From contig JBMOPC010000001.1 in assembly GCA_049323915.1 (NCBI GenBank), positions 62,001 to 126,000 of the forward strand: a stretch of 64,000 nt of DNA. The letters are read 5' to 3'. Both the position numbers and the translations under genes were made by a program. This stretch comes from BRHc4a sp049323915 (GTDB lineage Bacteria > Bacillota > Desulfotomaculia > Desulfotomaculales > Desulfocucumaceae). Below the pieces are notes generated by a model, which saw only the letters and a list, made by a program, of their open reading frames with translations, was not told the origin of the DNA and made no database searches. Every line of letters starts with the position of its first letter. Within the stretch, counting starts at the first letter, position 1. This document shows positions 8,578-17,618 of this stretch, piece by piece.

Positions 8578-8868
8578 GTGTCCGAATGTTTAAATATACC
8601 GCCCCTTGATAAGCCCTGCCCCCACTGCCAGGGAACCGGAAAGGTGAATAACCCGGAATGGATCAAATGGAGCCGCAAGGTTAAAGAAGGCCTGGAAAAG
8701 GTAAAGTATGACGATGACGCGATTAAGATAATGAACTGGTTTTTACAAAACAATCCGAAGCCCGACACATCCCGGGAACTGGTTTGTGAAAAATGTGGAG
8801 GCATGGGCATAGTTCCCACAGATGCCGGTTGGATGATACTGAAATTTTTAAAAATGTTTCAAAAATAA
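8578..8868 (+). CDS. Small DnaJ-like zinc-ribbon protein
   Basis: A 96-residue protein with two CxxCxGxG motifs, CPHCQGTG near residue 16 and CEKCGGMG near residue 71, separated by a charged helical stretch. Such paired motifs bind one zinc, as in the DnaJ cysteine-rich domain. The GTG start has AAAGGAGGT 9 bases upstream. It stands alone with its own terminator (8898-8922). No specific function is recognised. Confidence 0.7.
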   Translation: MSECLNIPPLDKPCPHCQGTGKVNNPEWIKWSRKVKEGLEKVKYDDDAIKIMNWFLQNNPKPDTSRELVCEKCGGMGIVPTDAGWMILKFLKMFQK

Positions 8869-8897
8869 TACCGTGACAACTAAATAAAAATAAAGCA

Positions 8898-8922
8898 CCC
8901 CGCCCAAGACGGGGGTTTTTTT
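8898..8922 (+). terminator. Rho-independent terminator after the zinc-ribbon gene
   Basis: CCCCG/CGGGG stem with a 7-base loop followed by seven T residues, 30 bases past the stop codon. Confidence 0.75.
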
Positions 8923-8968
8923 GCCGCGTTTTGGACGGGGTTCCGGGTTATTTAAGAAATTTATTTTC

Positions 8969-9046
8969 TGGTCGGGATGGAGGGATTTGAACCCCCGGCC
9001 TCCTGCTCCCAAGGCAGGCGCGCTAGCCAAACTGCGCTACATCCCG
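8969..9046 (-). tRNA. tRNA-Pro (anticodon UGG)
   Basis: Read on the minus strand the gene starts CGGGATGTAGCG and ends CATCCCG plus A-CCA. The acceptor stem has seven pairs, the anticodon arm is CCTGC-CTTGGGA-GCAGG with anticodon TGG, and the T arm contains GGTTCAAATCC. The CCA end is encoded (8969-8971). About 78 bases. Confidence 0.95.
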
Positions 9047-9356
9047 GAATATCTCATGAGCCGCAAAAGTAATTATAACAGAACGCACCCGCCAATGCAA
9101 GCAGGCAAAAAAAGTCCAGCTTAATGCTGGACGGGGAGAGATAGAACTCACCAAAGCGGAGTGTTATTAGTGTAGCCAGTGGCATAATTTTTATACTTTA
9201 GAATGAAAAAATATGAAAATAAATAATGGACTGGTAATAAATGCCTTCCTCCCGCACTATAGTATTTATAAGTGCCTGTATCTTTTTATTTACGGCATGG
9301 CTGAACCAAAATTACATTGTTTAAATTGTTGATATATTCGGGAGGAGGTCATAGAT
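9047..9356. other. 310-base gap with an orphan minus-strand terminator
   Basis: It contains a GTCCAGC/GCTGGAC hairpin (9116-9134) that on the minus strand is followed by a run of seven T residues, but no minus-strand gene lies upstream of it. The rest is AT-rich and holds the promoter region of the next gene; no long frame is seen. Confidence 0.5.
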
Positions 9357-10511
9357 GTGGCTATCATCAAAGTGATAATAGGGCTGTTGTCAATGCTGCC
9401 GGCGGTTATTATTCTGCCCTGGAACGCTCTGGCGCTGCCTCCGGCTATAAATGACGTAAAGCCTGAAGTCCAGCCCAAAACAAGGCAGATAATAATGCTG
9501 GTGATGGACGGGCTTCAGGCCGATTCGGTAAGCGCCTCCAGGACGCCTAACATATATGGCCTTGGTATGGCGGGCGTTAAGTCCGACAGGGTTGTCGCAA
9601 TGCCCCCGGACAGCTCTGAGTCCAGGATTTATACTTTGCTTTGCGGGTCCGGCCAGGAAGAGTATGAAAAACAGGGAGAAGGCGGGATCTCGCCAAGGCC
9701 CTCCACGCTGCTGTCCGCGATGGAAAAAAAGGGTATTAAAACAGCTGTAGTAGACGGCACCGGCCTGATGGAAGGCGCCGGTCCGGATATAACATACAAG
9801 TTTTTCGGACCCTTTAAAAACGACGGGGAAGTAATAGATAAAGCGGTGGAAATCATCAAAAAGAAAAAGCCCTTCTTTATGGTGGTGGCGCTGTCGGGCC
9901 CGGGCAGGGGATCCCCGGAACACGGTTCCGGCCAGCCCGCTTCGACTGTAACTGCGGCGGACATTCAGGCCGGCAGGCTTTTTAAACAGCTGCACATAGA
10001 TGGATCTTTTGAAGAAACGCTTCTGATAGTGGCCGGGACTACGGGAAAGCCACCCCTTATTATAAAAGGAAAGGATTTTTTGACGGGAGCAAAACTCCCG
10101 CCGGTCTGTATGAAGGATGTTGCTCCCACCATTGGCTATCTGTTCGGAGTCAACATGCCCGAGTCCGGGGGGCAGGTGCTGTGGAATGCCCTAAAACCCG
10201 GGGCAGACCGCTCCGAAAGCTTTATGCTGCAGCAGAGGGTAACCGACTTGAGCCTCGCCTGCGCAGAGGCCATGGAGTCAGCCGCCAGGCTGGAAAATGA
10301 AAAGATTGCGGTGCAGCGGGAAAAAGTACGCCTCGCCGGGGAAAAACAATCCGTAGAAAATGAAATATCCCAGAGGGACAGTGAAATAAGGAAACTCAAC
10401 AAAATCATCTCAATTATGAAAATTGTCGGATTGGTTGTATTTTTTGTGTTTGTGCTGGCAATGGTGATGGAATACAGAATTTTAAAGAAAAAATATTTAT
10501 TCTTTACATAA
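9357..10511 (+). CDS. Membrane-anchored alkaline-phosphatase-superfamily-like protein
   Basis: A 384-residue protein starting at GTG 9357 with GGAGGAGGT upstream. Residues 1-27 form a signal peptide ending ALALP. The segment IIMLVMDGLQADSVSASRTPN near residue 45 resembles the first metal site (DG..D) of the alkaline phosphatase/phosphoglycerate mutase superfamily, and the text VVDGTGLMEGAGPD and SGPGRGSPEHG fit the same fold, but the full metal set was not verified. Residues about 300-350 are a charged coiled coil and residues 358-376 a transmembrane helix, so the enzyme domain would face outside. Substrate unknown. Confidence 0.6.
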   Translation: MAIIKVIIGLLSMLPAVIILPWNALALPPAINDVKPEVQPKTRQIIMLVMDGLQADSVSASRTPNIYGLGMAGVKSDRVVAMPPDSSESRIYTLLCGSGQEEYEKQGEGGISPRPSTLLSAMEKKGIKTAVVDGTGLMEGAGPDITYKFFGPFKNDGEVIDKAVEIIKKKKPFFMVVALSGPGRGSPEHGSGQPASTVTAADIQAGRLFKQLHIDGSFEETLLIVAGTTGKPPLIIKGKDFLTGAKLPPVCMKDVAPTIGYLFGVNMPESGGQVLWNALKPGADRSESFMLQQRVTDLSLACAEAMESAARLENEKIAVQREKVRLAGEKQSVENEISQRDSEIRKLNKIISIMKIVGLVVFFVFVLAMVMEYRILKKKYLFFT

Positions 10512-10566
10512 ACAATTGTTATAAGAGCACTATTGCTTGGAATAGTATGGCTTTGAAAAAAATTTT

Positions 10567-10606
10567 TGAGCCTAAATCTCCATAGGTTCAGAATTTTTTC
10601 TTTATT
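10567..10606 (+). terminator. Terminator after the phosphatase-like gene
   Basis: TGAGCCTA pairs with TAGGTTCA (8 bp, one G-T) around an 8-base loop and is followed by GAATTTTTTC. The remaining bases up to 10798 hold no recognisable gene. Confidence 0.6.
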
Positions 10607-10798
10607 TTAAGAGGAGTTTTATTTTCAGACGTCGAACTACAGCTCGAATGCCGTAAAAAATATGCAAAAGAAGGGGTTTGGGTTGCAGAAGGATTTTCTC
10701 TTATTCTTGTAGAAAGACAAGGGTTGAAATACTTTTGCGCTTTTCTGGATGTTGCACTTTTCACAGCAACGAATTTATACAATAACGGGGTGAGGTAC

Positions 10799-11566
10799 GT
10801 GAAAATAGCAGTTTCGGGGAAAGGCGGAGTGGGCAAGACAACTATAGCATCTGCCCTTATCAAGTCCTTCGGTGAGACTCACCAGGCAGTTTACGCCATT
10901 GACGGGGATCCCGACGCCTGCCTTGCGGCGGCAATAGGTATCCCCGCTAAAGTGTACGCTTCTATAAAACCAGTGGTTGAGATGGGTGACAAGATAAAGC
11001 AGGTAAGCGGGGGAGGAGCCTTCTACACACTCAACCCCAGCATAGATGACAGTATTCTTGAAGACCACTGTTACAAGCACGGCAATGTTTTCTTCATGCG
11101 CATGGGCGACGTCAAGAAAGGAGGCTCCCAGTGCTACTGCAGGGAAAACACCTTTCTTCAGGCACTTATTTCAAGGCTTTTGCTGGACCAAGACCAGGTG
11201 GTGGTTATGGACATGGGGGCCGGCATTGAACACCTCTCCAGGGGCACCTCCAGAGGTGTGGACATCATGCTGGTGGTGGTGGAGCCCAGCCAGAACAGCG
11301 TAAACACGGCCCTAAACGTTAAAAAAATGGCGGCCGATCTGGGCATAGGGCGGATAAGGATATTGGGCAACAAAATAAGGTCGGACAGGGAAAAAGATTT
11401 TATTGAAAAAAGTTTCCAGCCCGGTGAGGTGCTGGGGTTTATTAGATTTAGCAATGAAATATGGGAGAGCTCCATGGACCAAGGCTCAGCCAAGGCGGAA
11501 GGAGAACTGCTGGAAGGAATGAGGGAGGTCCGGGAAAAGATTTTGGGAGAGGTAGGTGGTTTTTAA
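10799..11566 (+). CDS. cooC: CooC-type nickel-insertion ATPase (first copy)
   Basis: A 255-residue P-loop NTPase of the MinD/CooC family. The deviant Walker A motif GKGGVGKTT is at residues 8-16 and a Cys pair (CYC) near residue 109 fits the metal site of CooC. Such proteins load nickel into carbon monoxide dehydrogenase (and acetyl-CoA synthase). The start is the GTG at 10799 behind GGGGTGAGG; the open frame upstream to 10724 has no family similarity. It is the first gene of the acs operon, directly upstream of the CODH gene. Confidence 0.88.
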   Translation: MKIAVSGKGGVGKTTIASALIKSFGETHQAVYAIDGDPDACLAAAIGIPAKVYASIKPVVEMGDKIKQVSGGGAFYTLNPSIDDSILEDHCYKHGNVFFMRMGDVKKGGSQCYCRENTFLQALISRLLLDQDQVVVMDMGAGIEHLSRGTSRGVDIMLVVVEPSQNSVNTALNVKKMAADLGIGRIRILGNKIRSDREKDFIEKSFQPGEVLGFIRFSNEIWESSMDQGSAKAEGELLEGMREVREKILGEVGGF

Positions 11567-11586
11567 GCGGAGATAGGGGAGGAGCC

Positions 11587-11616
11587 GGTTAAAGATGGTT
11601 AAAGGTGGTTAAAGAT
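11587..11616 (+). repeat. Three 10-bp direct repeats (GGTTAAAGRT)
   Basis: GGTTAAAGAT, GGTTAAAGGT and GGTTAAAGAT follow one another without gaps in the cooC-acsA gap. They contain no start codon in frame and no hairpin. Confidence 0.6.
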
Positions 11617-11682
11617 GCATATTGAAACCGTCAGCATTTAACCGGCCGGTTGATTGAATTTATTATTAAGGAGGTTAAAGTA

Positions 11683-13698
11683 ATGCCAAGGTTTAGCGAT
11701 CCCAGTCATACCTGCAGGCCTTCGGCGGCCCCCCGGGTTGTCGATCCGAAGTCTGTTAAACGCTCAGTAGACCCCGGCGTCCTTGAAATGATTGACATTG
11801 CCAAGGAGCGGGGCATGATTACAGCCTTTGACCGGGCAGTGGCCCAGCAGCCACAATGTCAATTCGGCTATAAAGGTCTTTGCTGCCGCTTCTGCATGAT
11901 GGGCCCGTGCCGCATCAAGGCCGACGAAGGCCCTGCCAGCAAAGGAATCTGCGGAGCTTCCCACTGGACCATAGCCGCCCGCAGCACCGGCCTTATGCTT
12001 CTTACCGGCGCCGCTTCCCACAGCGAGCACGCCAGCCACATGGCCCACACCCTTCTGGAGGCATCCGAGGGACATGCCCCGGACTACGGCATTAAGGACA
12101 GGGATAAGCTCACCCGCGTAGCCACAAGGATAGGCGTGGCCACCGAGGGCCGCAGTGACAACGAGATAGCCCATGATGTGGCCAAGGCCGCACTGAAGGA
12201 GTACAGCCGCCTCAAGTTCGAAGGCGAGTCCCTCTGGGTCAACACCACCGCCACCAAGGGGCGCATAGAGAAATTCCGCACCCACAACATTATGCCCAGC
12301 GGCATTTACAACGTTATTTCCGAACTGGTCACCCAGGCCCACGTGGGTATGGACAATGACCCGGTAAACATCATATTCTCCGCCCTGCGGGTATCCCTTG
12401 GAGATTACGTGGGAATGCACATCGGCACCGACCTTTCCGACATAATCTTCGGAACCCCGAGGCCTGTGGTCAGCGAGGCAAATCTGGGAGTAATAGACCC
12501 CGAGTGTGTCAACGTTGTGCTGCACGGACACAACCCCATTCTTTCCGATATCATAGTACAGGCAGCCAAGGAGCTTGAAGGGGAGGCCCAGGCAGCCGGC
12601 GCCAAGAAAATCAAGCTGATGGGCATTTGCTGCACCGGCAATGAGGTCCTAATGCGCCATGGCGTTCCCATAGTGACTTCATTCTCTTCCCAGGAATACG
12701 CAATCGCCACCGGAGCCATCGATGCAATGGTTGTGGACGTACAGTGCATCATGCCGTCCCTCCGTACGGCTGCCGAGTGCTTCCACACCAGGATCATCAC
12801 CACTTCGCCCATTGTAAAGATTCCGGGGTCTTACCATATCGACTATCAGACAACTACCGCCCTTGACAACGCCAAGATGGCTCTGCGCCTGGCAATAGAT
12901 GCTTTCAAACTGAGAGATCCTCAGAAGATACACATTCCCAATGTGGTTAACAAGGTAGTGGCCGGCTGGAGCCTTGAGGCACTGTACGAACTGTTTGCCA
13001 CCGTCAGCCCCGACAAGCCTGTCAAGGCCCTCACCGACGCCATACTGGCAGGGGAACTCAAGGGCGTGGCGCTGTTTGCCGGCTGCAACAACGTAAAGCG
13101 GCCCCAGGACGAGAGCCACACCGGCATCATAAAGGAAATGCTGAAGAACGACGTATTTGTAATCGGTACCGGTTGCGCCATGCAGGGCTGCGCCAAACTT
13201 GGCCTCCTGGCCCCCGAGGCGATGGAATATGCAGGCCCCGGACTGAAGAAGTTCCTGGCCAGGATAAGCGAGAAGGCCAACCTCAGCGTTCCGCTGCCGC
13301 CGGTATTCCACATGGGATCCTGTGTCGACAACACCCGCTGCTCGGACCTTCTGATGGCTATGGCCAACGAGCTGGGCGTGGACACCCCGAAGGTGCCCTG
13401 GGTGGCATCGGCCCCCGAGGCAATGAGCGGCAAGGCCGTGGCCATCGGCTGCTGGTGCGTGGCTATGGGAATGCCGGTACACGTGGGAGCACTGCCACCT
13501 CTCGAAGGCAGCGACCTGATTTACTCCATCGTCACCCAGGTTGCCGGTGACGTTTACGGCGGGTACTTCATCTTCGAAGTGGATCCCGAAGTTGCCGCCA
13601 AGAAGATGCTCAACGCCCTGCAGTACCGCACCTGGAAGCTTGGTGTTCATAAGAAGGCCGCGGAAGAATTCGAAACCGCCCTGTGCCAGAACTACTAA
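11683..13698 (+). CDS. acsA: Carbon monoxide dehydrogenase catalytic subunit (AcsA/CooS)
   Basis: 671 residues from the ATG at 11683 (AAGGAGG upstream). It reduces CO2 to CO, or the reverse, at a Ni-Fe-S C-cluster. The D- and B-cluster cysteines are in the segment QFGYKGLCCRFCMMGPCRI near residue 65, the C-cluster His is in HGHNPILSD near residue 283, and GICCTGNEVL and the late GCAMQGCAK and GSCVDNTRC segments supply further ligands. With AcsB it forms the bifunctional CODH/ACS complex. Ferredoxin is the usual electron partner. Confidence 0.97.
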   Translation: MPRFSDPSHTCRPSAAPRVVDPKSVKRSVDPGVLEMIDIAKERGMITAFDRAVAQQPQCQFGYKGLCCRFCMMGPCRIKADEGPASKGICGASHWTIAARSTGLMLLTGAASHSEHASHMAHTLLEASEGHAPDYGIKDRDKLTRVATRIGVATEGRSDNEIAHDVAKAALKEYSRLKFEGESLWVNTTATKGRIEKFRTHNIMPSGIYNVISELVTQAHVGMDNDPVNIIFSALRVSLGDYVGMHIGTDLSDIIFGTPRPVVSEANLGVIDPECVNVVLHGHNPILSDIIVQAAKELEGEAQAAGAKKIKLMGICCTGNEVLMRHGVPIVTSFSSQEYAIATGAIDAMVVDVQCIMPSLRTAAECFHTRIITTSPIVKIPGSYHIDYQTTTALDNAKMALRLAIDAFKLRDPQKIHIPNVVNKVVAGWSLEALYELFATVSPDKPVKALTDAILAGELKGVALFAGCNNVKRPQDESHTGIIKEMLKNDVFVIGTGCAMQGCAKLGLLAPEAMEYAGPGLKKFLARISEKANLSVPLPPVFHMGSCVDNTRCSDLLMAMANELGVDTPKVPWVASAPEAMSGKAVAIGCWCVAMGMPVHVGALPPLEGSDLIYSIVTQVAGDVYGGYFIFEVDPEVAAKKMLNALQYRTWKLGVHKKAAEEFETALCQNY

Positions 13699-13726
13699 TT
13701 CTTCAGTTTGAAAGGAGGAGAATAAA

Positions 13727-15928
13727 TTGTCTGAGCAGATTAATTTCGACCAGATTTTTGAAGGCGCTGTAGAACCCGCTAAAGAGCCCAAGGCGCTTTT
13801 CAAGTCTGCATATAACGGCGCCATCACCGCCATGAGCTATGCGGAAATACTGTTAAACCAGGCTATCCGCGAGTATGGCCCGGACCAGCCGGTGAAATAT
13901 CCGGACACCGCCTACTATCTTCCTGTCATCCGCTGCCTCAGCGGCGAAGAAGTAAGGACACTGGGAGACCTTGTGCCCATCCTCAACCGCATGAGGGCCT
14001 CTTTCAAAGAGGACTACAGGGACTTCACCAACGCCCGCCAGATGGGTGAGGCCACCTGGTACGCCGCCGAAATAATTGAGTCGGTGCGCTACCTGAAAAA
14101 CACACCTGAGAACCCGCTGCACGTGGCTCCCTGGACCGGCTTCCTGGGCGACCCGGTGGTGCGTATGTACGGCACCAAGCTGGTTGACTGGACCATCCCG
14201 GGTGAAGCAGTTATCGTGGGCCGCGCAAAGGACAGCAAGGCCGCCAAGAAGCTTGTGGACAGCTTTATGGCCAAGGGTCTCATGCTCTTCCTCTGCGACG
14301 AGATCATCGAGCAGCTGATGGAAGAAAACGTCAAGCTGGGTGTTGACTACATCGCGTTCCCCCTGGGCAACTTCACCCAGGTTGTTCACGCCGCCAACTT
14401 CGCACTGCGGGCCGGCATGATGTTCGGCGCCATCCCGGCTGGAGCCAGGGACGCCCAGCGTGACTACCAGCACCGCCGGGTACTGGCCTTCATACTGTAC
14501 CTGGGCGAGCACGACATGGTCAAGGACGCCGCCTGCATGGGCGCCATAAACGTGGGCTTCCCGGTAATCACCGACCAGGAGCTGCCCGAAGACAAGCAGA
14601 TCAAGGACTGGTTCGTATCTCAGCCCGACTATGACAAGATAGTACAGACCTGCCTTGAGGTGCGCGGAATCAAGATTACCGCCATCGACATCGACGTTCC
14701 CATCACCATCGGCCCGGCCTTTGAGGGAGAGTCAATCCGCAAGAAGGACATGTACGTGGAGTTCGGCGGCACCAAGACCCCAGGCTTTGAGCTGGTCAGG
14801 ATGGTTGGCGAGGACGAGATCGAAGACGGCAGGATCACGGTTGTGGGCCCGGACATCGACACAATCCAGCCGGGCGGCAGGATGCCCATAGGACTTGTGA
14901 TAGATGTTTACGGCCGCAAGATGCAGGAAGATTTTGAGCCTGTGCTGGAGCGCCGCATACACTATTTCACCAACTATGGCGAAGGACTGTGGCACGTTGC
15001 CCAGAGGGATATCAACTGGATGCGTATTTCCAATGACGCCTTCAACAAGGGTTTCCGCCTGGAGCATATCGGCAAAATTCTGTACGCCAAATTCAAGTCC
15101 GAATTCCCGGCCATCGTGGACCGCGTTCAGGTAACCATATACACCGACGAGCAGAAGGTAATCGAAATGCGGGACCTGGCCCGCAGTTACTACCAGAAGA
15201 GGGACGACCGCCTCAAGGAGCTGCAGGATGAGAAAGTGGACACCTTCTATTCCTGCACACTGTGCCAGTCCTTCGCCCCCACCCACGTCTGCGTTATCGC
15301 ACCCGAGCGCGTTGGACTGTGCGGCGCGGTGAGCTGGCTGGACGCCAAGGCGGCATATGAGATCAATCCGCACGGATCCAACCAGCCCATTCCCAAGAAG
15401 GGCACCATCGACGAGTTCAAGGGCCAGTGGGAGTCCTTCAACGAGTTCTGTTTCAACAACTCGCAGAGGAACATCACCAATGTGAACTTCTATACCATCA
15501 TGGAGTTCCCGATGACCTCCTGCGGCTGCTTCGAGTGCATACTGGCAATGGTTCCCGAGTGCAACGGCTTTATGGTGGTCAACCGTGAGCATGGCGGAAT
15601 GACACCTTCCGGAATGACCTTCTCCACCCTGGCCGGCACCATCGGCGCCGGAGCACAGATGCCCGGATTCATGGGCTGCGGCAAGTCCTACCTGGGATCC
15701 CGCAAGTTCGTTCCCGCCGACGGCGGTCTCGGACGTCTGGTATGGATGCCCAAGGCGCTTAAGGAAGAGCTTCGCCCACTGCTGGAGGAAGCTGCCGAGA
15801 ATGCCGGACTGGGCAAAGAGTTCGTCGACAAGATAGCCGATGAAAGCGTGGGAACATCCGGTGACGAGATAATGAGCTTCCTCGAGGAAAAAGGTCACCC
15901 GGCCCTCACCATGGACCCGCTTCTGTAA
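13727..15928 (+). CDS. acsB: Acetyl-CoA synthase (CODH/ACS alpha subunit)
   Basis: 733 residues, TTG start with AAAGGAGGAG upstream. The enzyme joins CO, the methyl group of the corrinoid protein and CoA to acetyl-CoA. The A-cluster Cys ligands are visible in SCTLCQSF near residue 507 and in TSCGCFECI near residue 600. The N-terminal 310 residues form the CODH-contacting and ferredoxin-interacting domains. The gene follows acsA by 28 bases and its length matches bacterial ACS (about 730). Confidence 0.97.
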   Translation: MSEQINFDQIFEGAVEPAKEPKALFKSAYNGAITAMSYAEILLNQAIREYGPDQPVKYPDTAYYLPVIRCLSGEEVRTLGDLVPILNRMRASFKEDYRDFTNARQMGEATWYAAEIIESVRYLKNTPENPLHVAPWTGFLGDPVVRMYGTKLVDWTIPGEAVIVGRAKDSKAAKKLVDSFMAKGLMLFLCDEIIEQLMEENVKLGVDYIAFPLGNFTQVVHAANFALRAGMMFGAIPAGARDAQRDYQHRRVLAFILYLGEHDMVKDAACMGAINVGFPVITDQELPEDKQIKDWFVSQPDYDKIVQTCLEVRGIKITAIDIDVPITIGPAFEGESIRKKDMYVEFGGTKTPGFELVRMVGEDEIEDGRITVVGPDIDTIQPGGRMPIGLVIDVYGRKMQEDFEPVLERRIHYFTNYGEGLWHVAQRDINWMRISNDAFNKGFRLEHIGKILYAKFKSEFPAIVDRVQVTIYTDEQKVIEMRDLARSYYQKRDDRLKELQDEKVDTFYSCTLCQSFAPTHVCVIAPERVGLCGAVSWLDAKAAYEINPHGSNQPIPKKGTIDEFKGQWESFNEFCFNNSQRNITNVNFYTIMEFPMTSCGCFECILAMVPECNGFMVVNREHGGMTPSGMTFSTLAGTIGAGAQMPGFMGCGKSYLGSRKFVPADGGLGRLVWMPKALKEELRPLLEEAAENAGLGKEFVDKIADESVGTSGDEIMSFLEEKGHPALTMDPLL

Positions 15929-15960
15929 TTACGTTTAAGCAAACGACGTATAATCCGGCA

Positions 15961-15987
15961 AGGACACCCGGAAAAACCGGGTGTCCT
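15961..15987 (+). promoter_or_regulatory. Strong 11-bp hairpin between acsB and acsC
   Basis: AGGACACCCGG and its exact complement CCGGGTGTCCT surround an AAAAA loop. No T run follows, so it is not a classical terminator. An mRNA-stability or processing element that sets subunit ratios is the likely role (inference). Confidence 0.6.
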
Positions 15988-16043
15988 CCGGGTGTCGGGA
16001 TTTTAAAAGTTCAACAACAACCGATGAGAAAGGAGTACGGAGA

Positions 16044-17378
16044 ATGGGTTTAACTGGTTTAGAAATTTTTAAACAATTGCCCAAAACCAACTGTAAGGAT
16101 TGCGGACAACCCACCTGTCTGGCCTTCGCCATGGCTCTGGCCGGCGGTAAAGCCAGCCTGGATCAATGCCCCCATGTGAGCACCGCCGCCCGCGAGGCTT
16201 TGGATTCCGCTTCCGCTCCGCCTATCGCCCTTGTTAAAATAGGAGCTGGAGAAAAAGCTATCGAGCTGGGCAACGAGACCGTGCTGTTCCGTCACGACAA
16301 GAGATTTGAGCACATGACAGGAATAGCCATTTCCGTTTGCGACACCATGAGCGCCGAAGAGGTGGCCGCAAAGGTCGGACAGTTGAACAAGCTGGTATTT
16401 GACAGGGTCGGGCAGACTCACAGCGTCAACCTCGTGGCTGTCGGCAACTGCTCCGGTGATGCCGGAAAATTTGCAGACGCTGTAAAGGTTGCCTTTGAAA
16501 AGACCGAGCTCCCGCTGGTGCTGATGAGCGAAGATCCCGCCGCCATCGAAAAGGCGCTGGAGATCACCGCCGCCAAGAAGCCTCTGGTTTGCGGAGCCAA
16601 CGCCGCCAACCTGGAAGCCATGACCGGCCTGGCCAAAAAATTCGAAGTGCCCATGGTTGTAAGGGGCGCAGACCTTAATGAGCTTGCCGCGCTGGTTGAA
16701 AAAGTCGTGGGCATGGGCCACAAGCAGCTGGTTATTGATTCCGGCGCCAGGGAAGTCAACAAGGTGCTGGCCGACCAGACACAGCTCCGCCGCCAGGCGC
16801 TCAAGAAATTCCGCCCCTTCGGTTACCCCACCATCGCCTTTGCGAATAATGCTGATCCCGTGCAGGCCGTGGTCGACGCCGGAGTATACATCGCCAAGTA
16901 CGCAAGCATAGTTGTGGTGGAAAGCGCGGACCCGGCCGATGTGCTGCCGCTGATCACCCTGCGGCTGAACATCTACACCGACCCGCAGAAGCCCATCGCC
17001 GTCGAGTCCAAGATATACGCGATCGGTAATGCAACAGCGGATTCCCCGGTATATATCACCACCAACTTCTCGCTGACCTACTTCTGCGTGGCCGGCGACG
17101 TGGAAACATCCCGGGTGCCCGGATACATCCTGCCGGTGGACACCGACGGCATCTCGGTCATGACCGGATGGGCCGCAGGAAAGTTCACACCGGAAAAAAT
17201 CACCGAATTGCTTCAGAACAGCGGTATCGCCGATAAGGTCAGCCATCGCAAGGTTATCATACCGGGTGGAGTGGCCGTGCTGAGCGGAAAACTGCAGGAG
17301 CTTTCCGGATGGGAAGTGCTGGTCGGTCCCCGCGAGTCCGCCGGAATACCTTCATTCCTTAAGCAGCGCTGGGCTTAA
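16044..17378 (+). CDS. acsC: Corrinoid iron-sulfur protein large subunit
   Basis: 444 residues from the ATG at 16044 (AAAGGAG upstream). The N-terminal 4Fe-4S motif NCKDCGQPTCLAFA near residue 15 with a later CP is typical of AcsC. The middle is a TIM-barrel-like domain and the C-terminus binds the cobalamin. The protein carries the methyl group from methyl-THF (via AcsE) to the A-cluster of AcsB. The small subunit AcsD is encoded two genes on. Confidence 0.95.
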   Translation: MGLTGLEIFKQLPKTNCKDCGQPTCLAFAMALAGGKASLDQCPHVSTAAREALDSASAPPIALVKIGAGEKAIELGNETVLFRHDKRFEHMTGIAISVCDTMSAEEVAAKVGQLNKLVFDRVGQTHSVNLVAVGNCSGDAGKFADAVKVAFEKTELPLVLMSEDPAAIEKALEITAAKKPLVCGANAANLEAMTGLAKKFEVPMVVRGADLNELAALVEKVVGMGHKQLVIDSGAREVNKVLADQTQLRRQALKKFRPFGYPTIAFANNADPVQAVVDAGVYIAKYASIVVVESADPADVLPLITLRLNIYTDPQKPIAVESKIYAIGNATADSPVYITTNFSLTYFCVAGDVETSRVPGYILPVDTDGISVMTGWAAGKFTPEKITELLQNSGIADKVSHRKVIIPGGVAVLSGKLQELSGWEVLVGPRESAGIPSFLKQRWA

Positions 17379-17385
17379 GATGAAC

Positions 17386-17437
17386 GGGGACACACCTGCT
17401 GAAGCTTGGGAATTCCTTTGTGGACAGGAATGTCCCC
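17386..17437. repeat. 52-bp GGGGACA/TGTCCCC intergenic repeat, copy 2
   Basis: Nearly identical to the copy at 7041-7092 and exactly the same length. An extra partial end (AAGGAATGTCCCC) follows directly after it. Confidence 0.75.
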
Positions 17438-17510
17438 GAATAAAGGAATGTCCCCAATTATATAAACTGTTGTTTACCGGACTGCAGCAGTGGAAACAGT
17501 AATAAGGAAT

Positions 17511-17562
17511 GGGGACACACCTGCTGAAGCTTGTGAATTCCTTAGTGGACAGGAATGTCCCC
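17511..17562. repeat. 52-bp GGGGACA/TGTCCCC intergenic repeat, copy 3
   Basis: Same orientation as copy 2, separated from it by 73 bases, and followed by another partial end (GATTGTCCCC). Both copies interrupt the acs operon between acsC and the second cooC gene. Confidence 0.75.
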
Positions 17563-17618
17563 GAATTGAGGATTGTCCCCGAAAATCGCAGTAATATTTA
17601 CAGAAGGGTTGTGTGGAA

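Noticed and set aside
12679..13833. 384-codon open frame antisense to acsA/acsB
   Set aside because: It mirrors the conserved CODH coding sequence, spans the acsA-acsB junction and shows no protein family features.
14732..15898. 388-codon open frame antisense to acsB
   Set aside because: Same reason: high-GC third positions in acsB produce an open antisense frame.
16059..17246. 395-codon open frame antisense to acsC
   Set aside because: Antisense shadow; the sense frame is a clear AcsC.
17386..17562. CRISPR array
   Set aside because: Only two 52-bp repeats with a 73-bp gap and terminal inverted repeats; no regular spacing and no cas genes.
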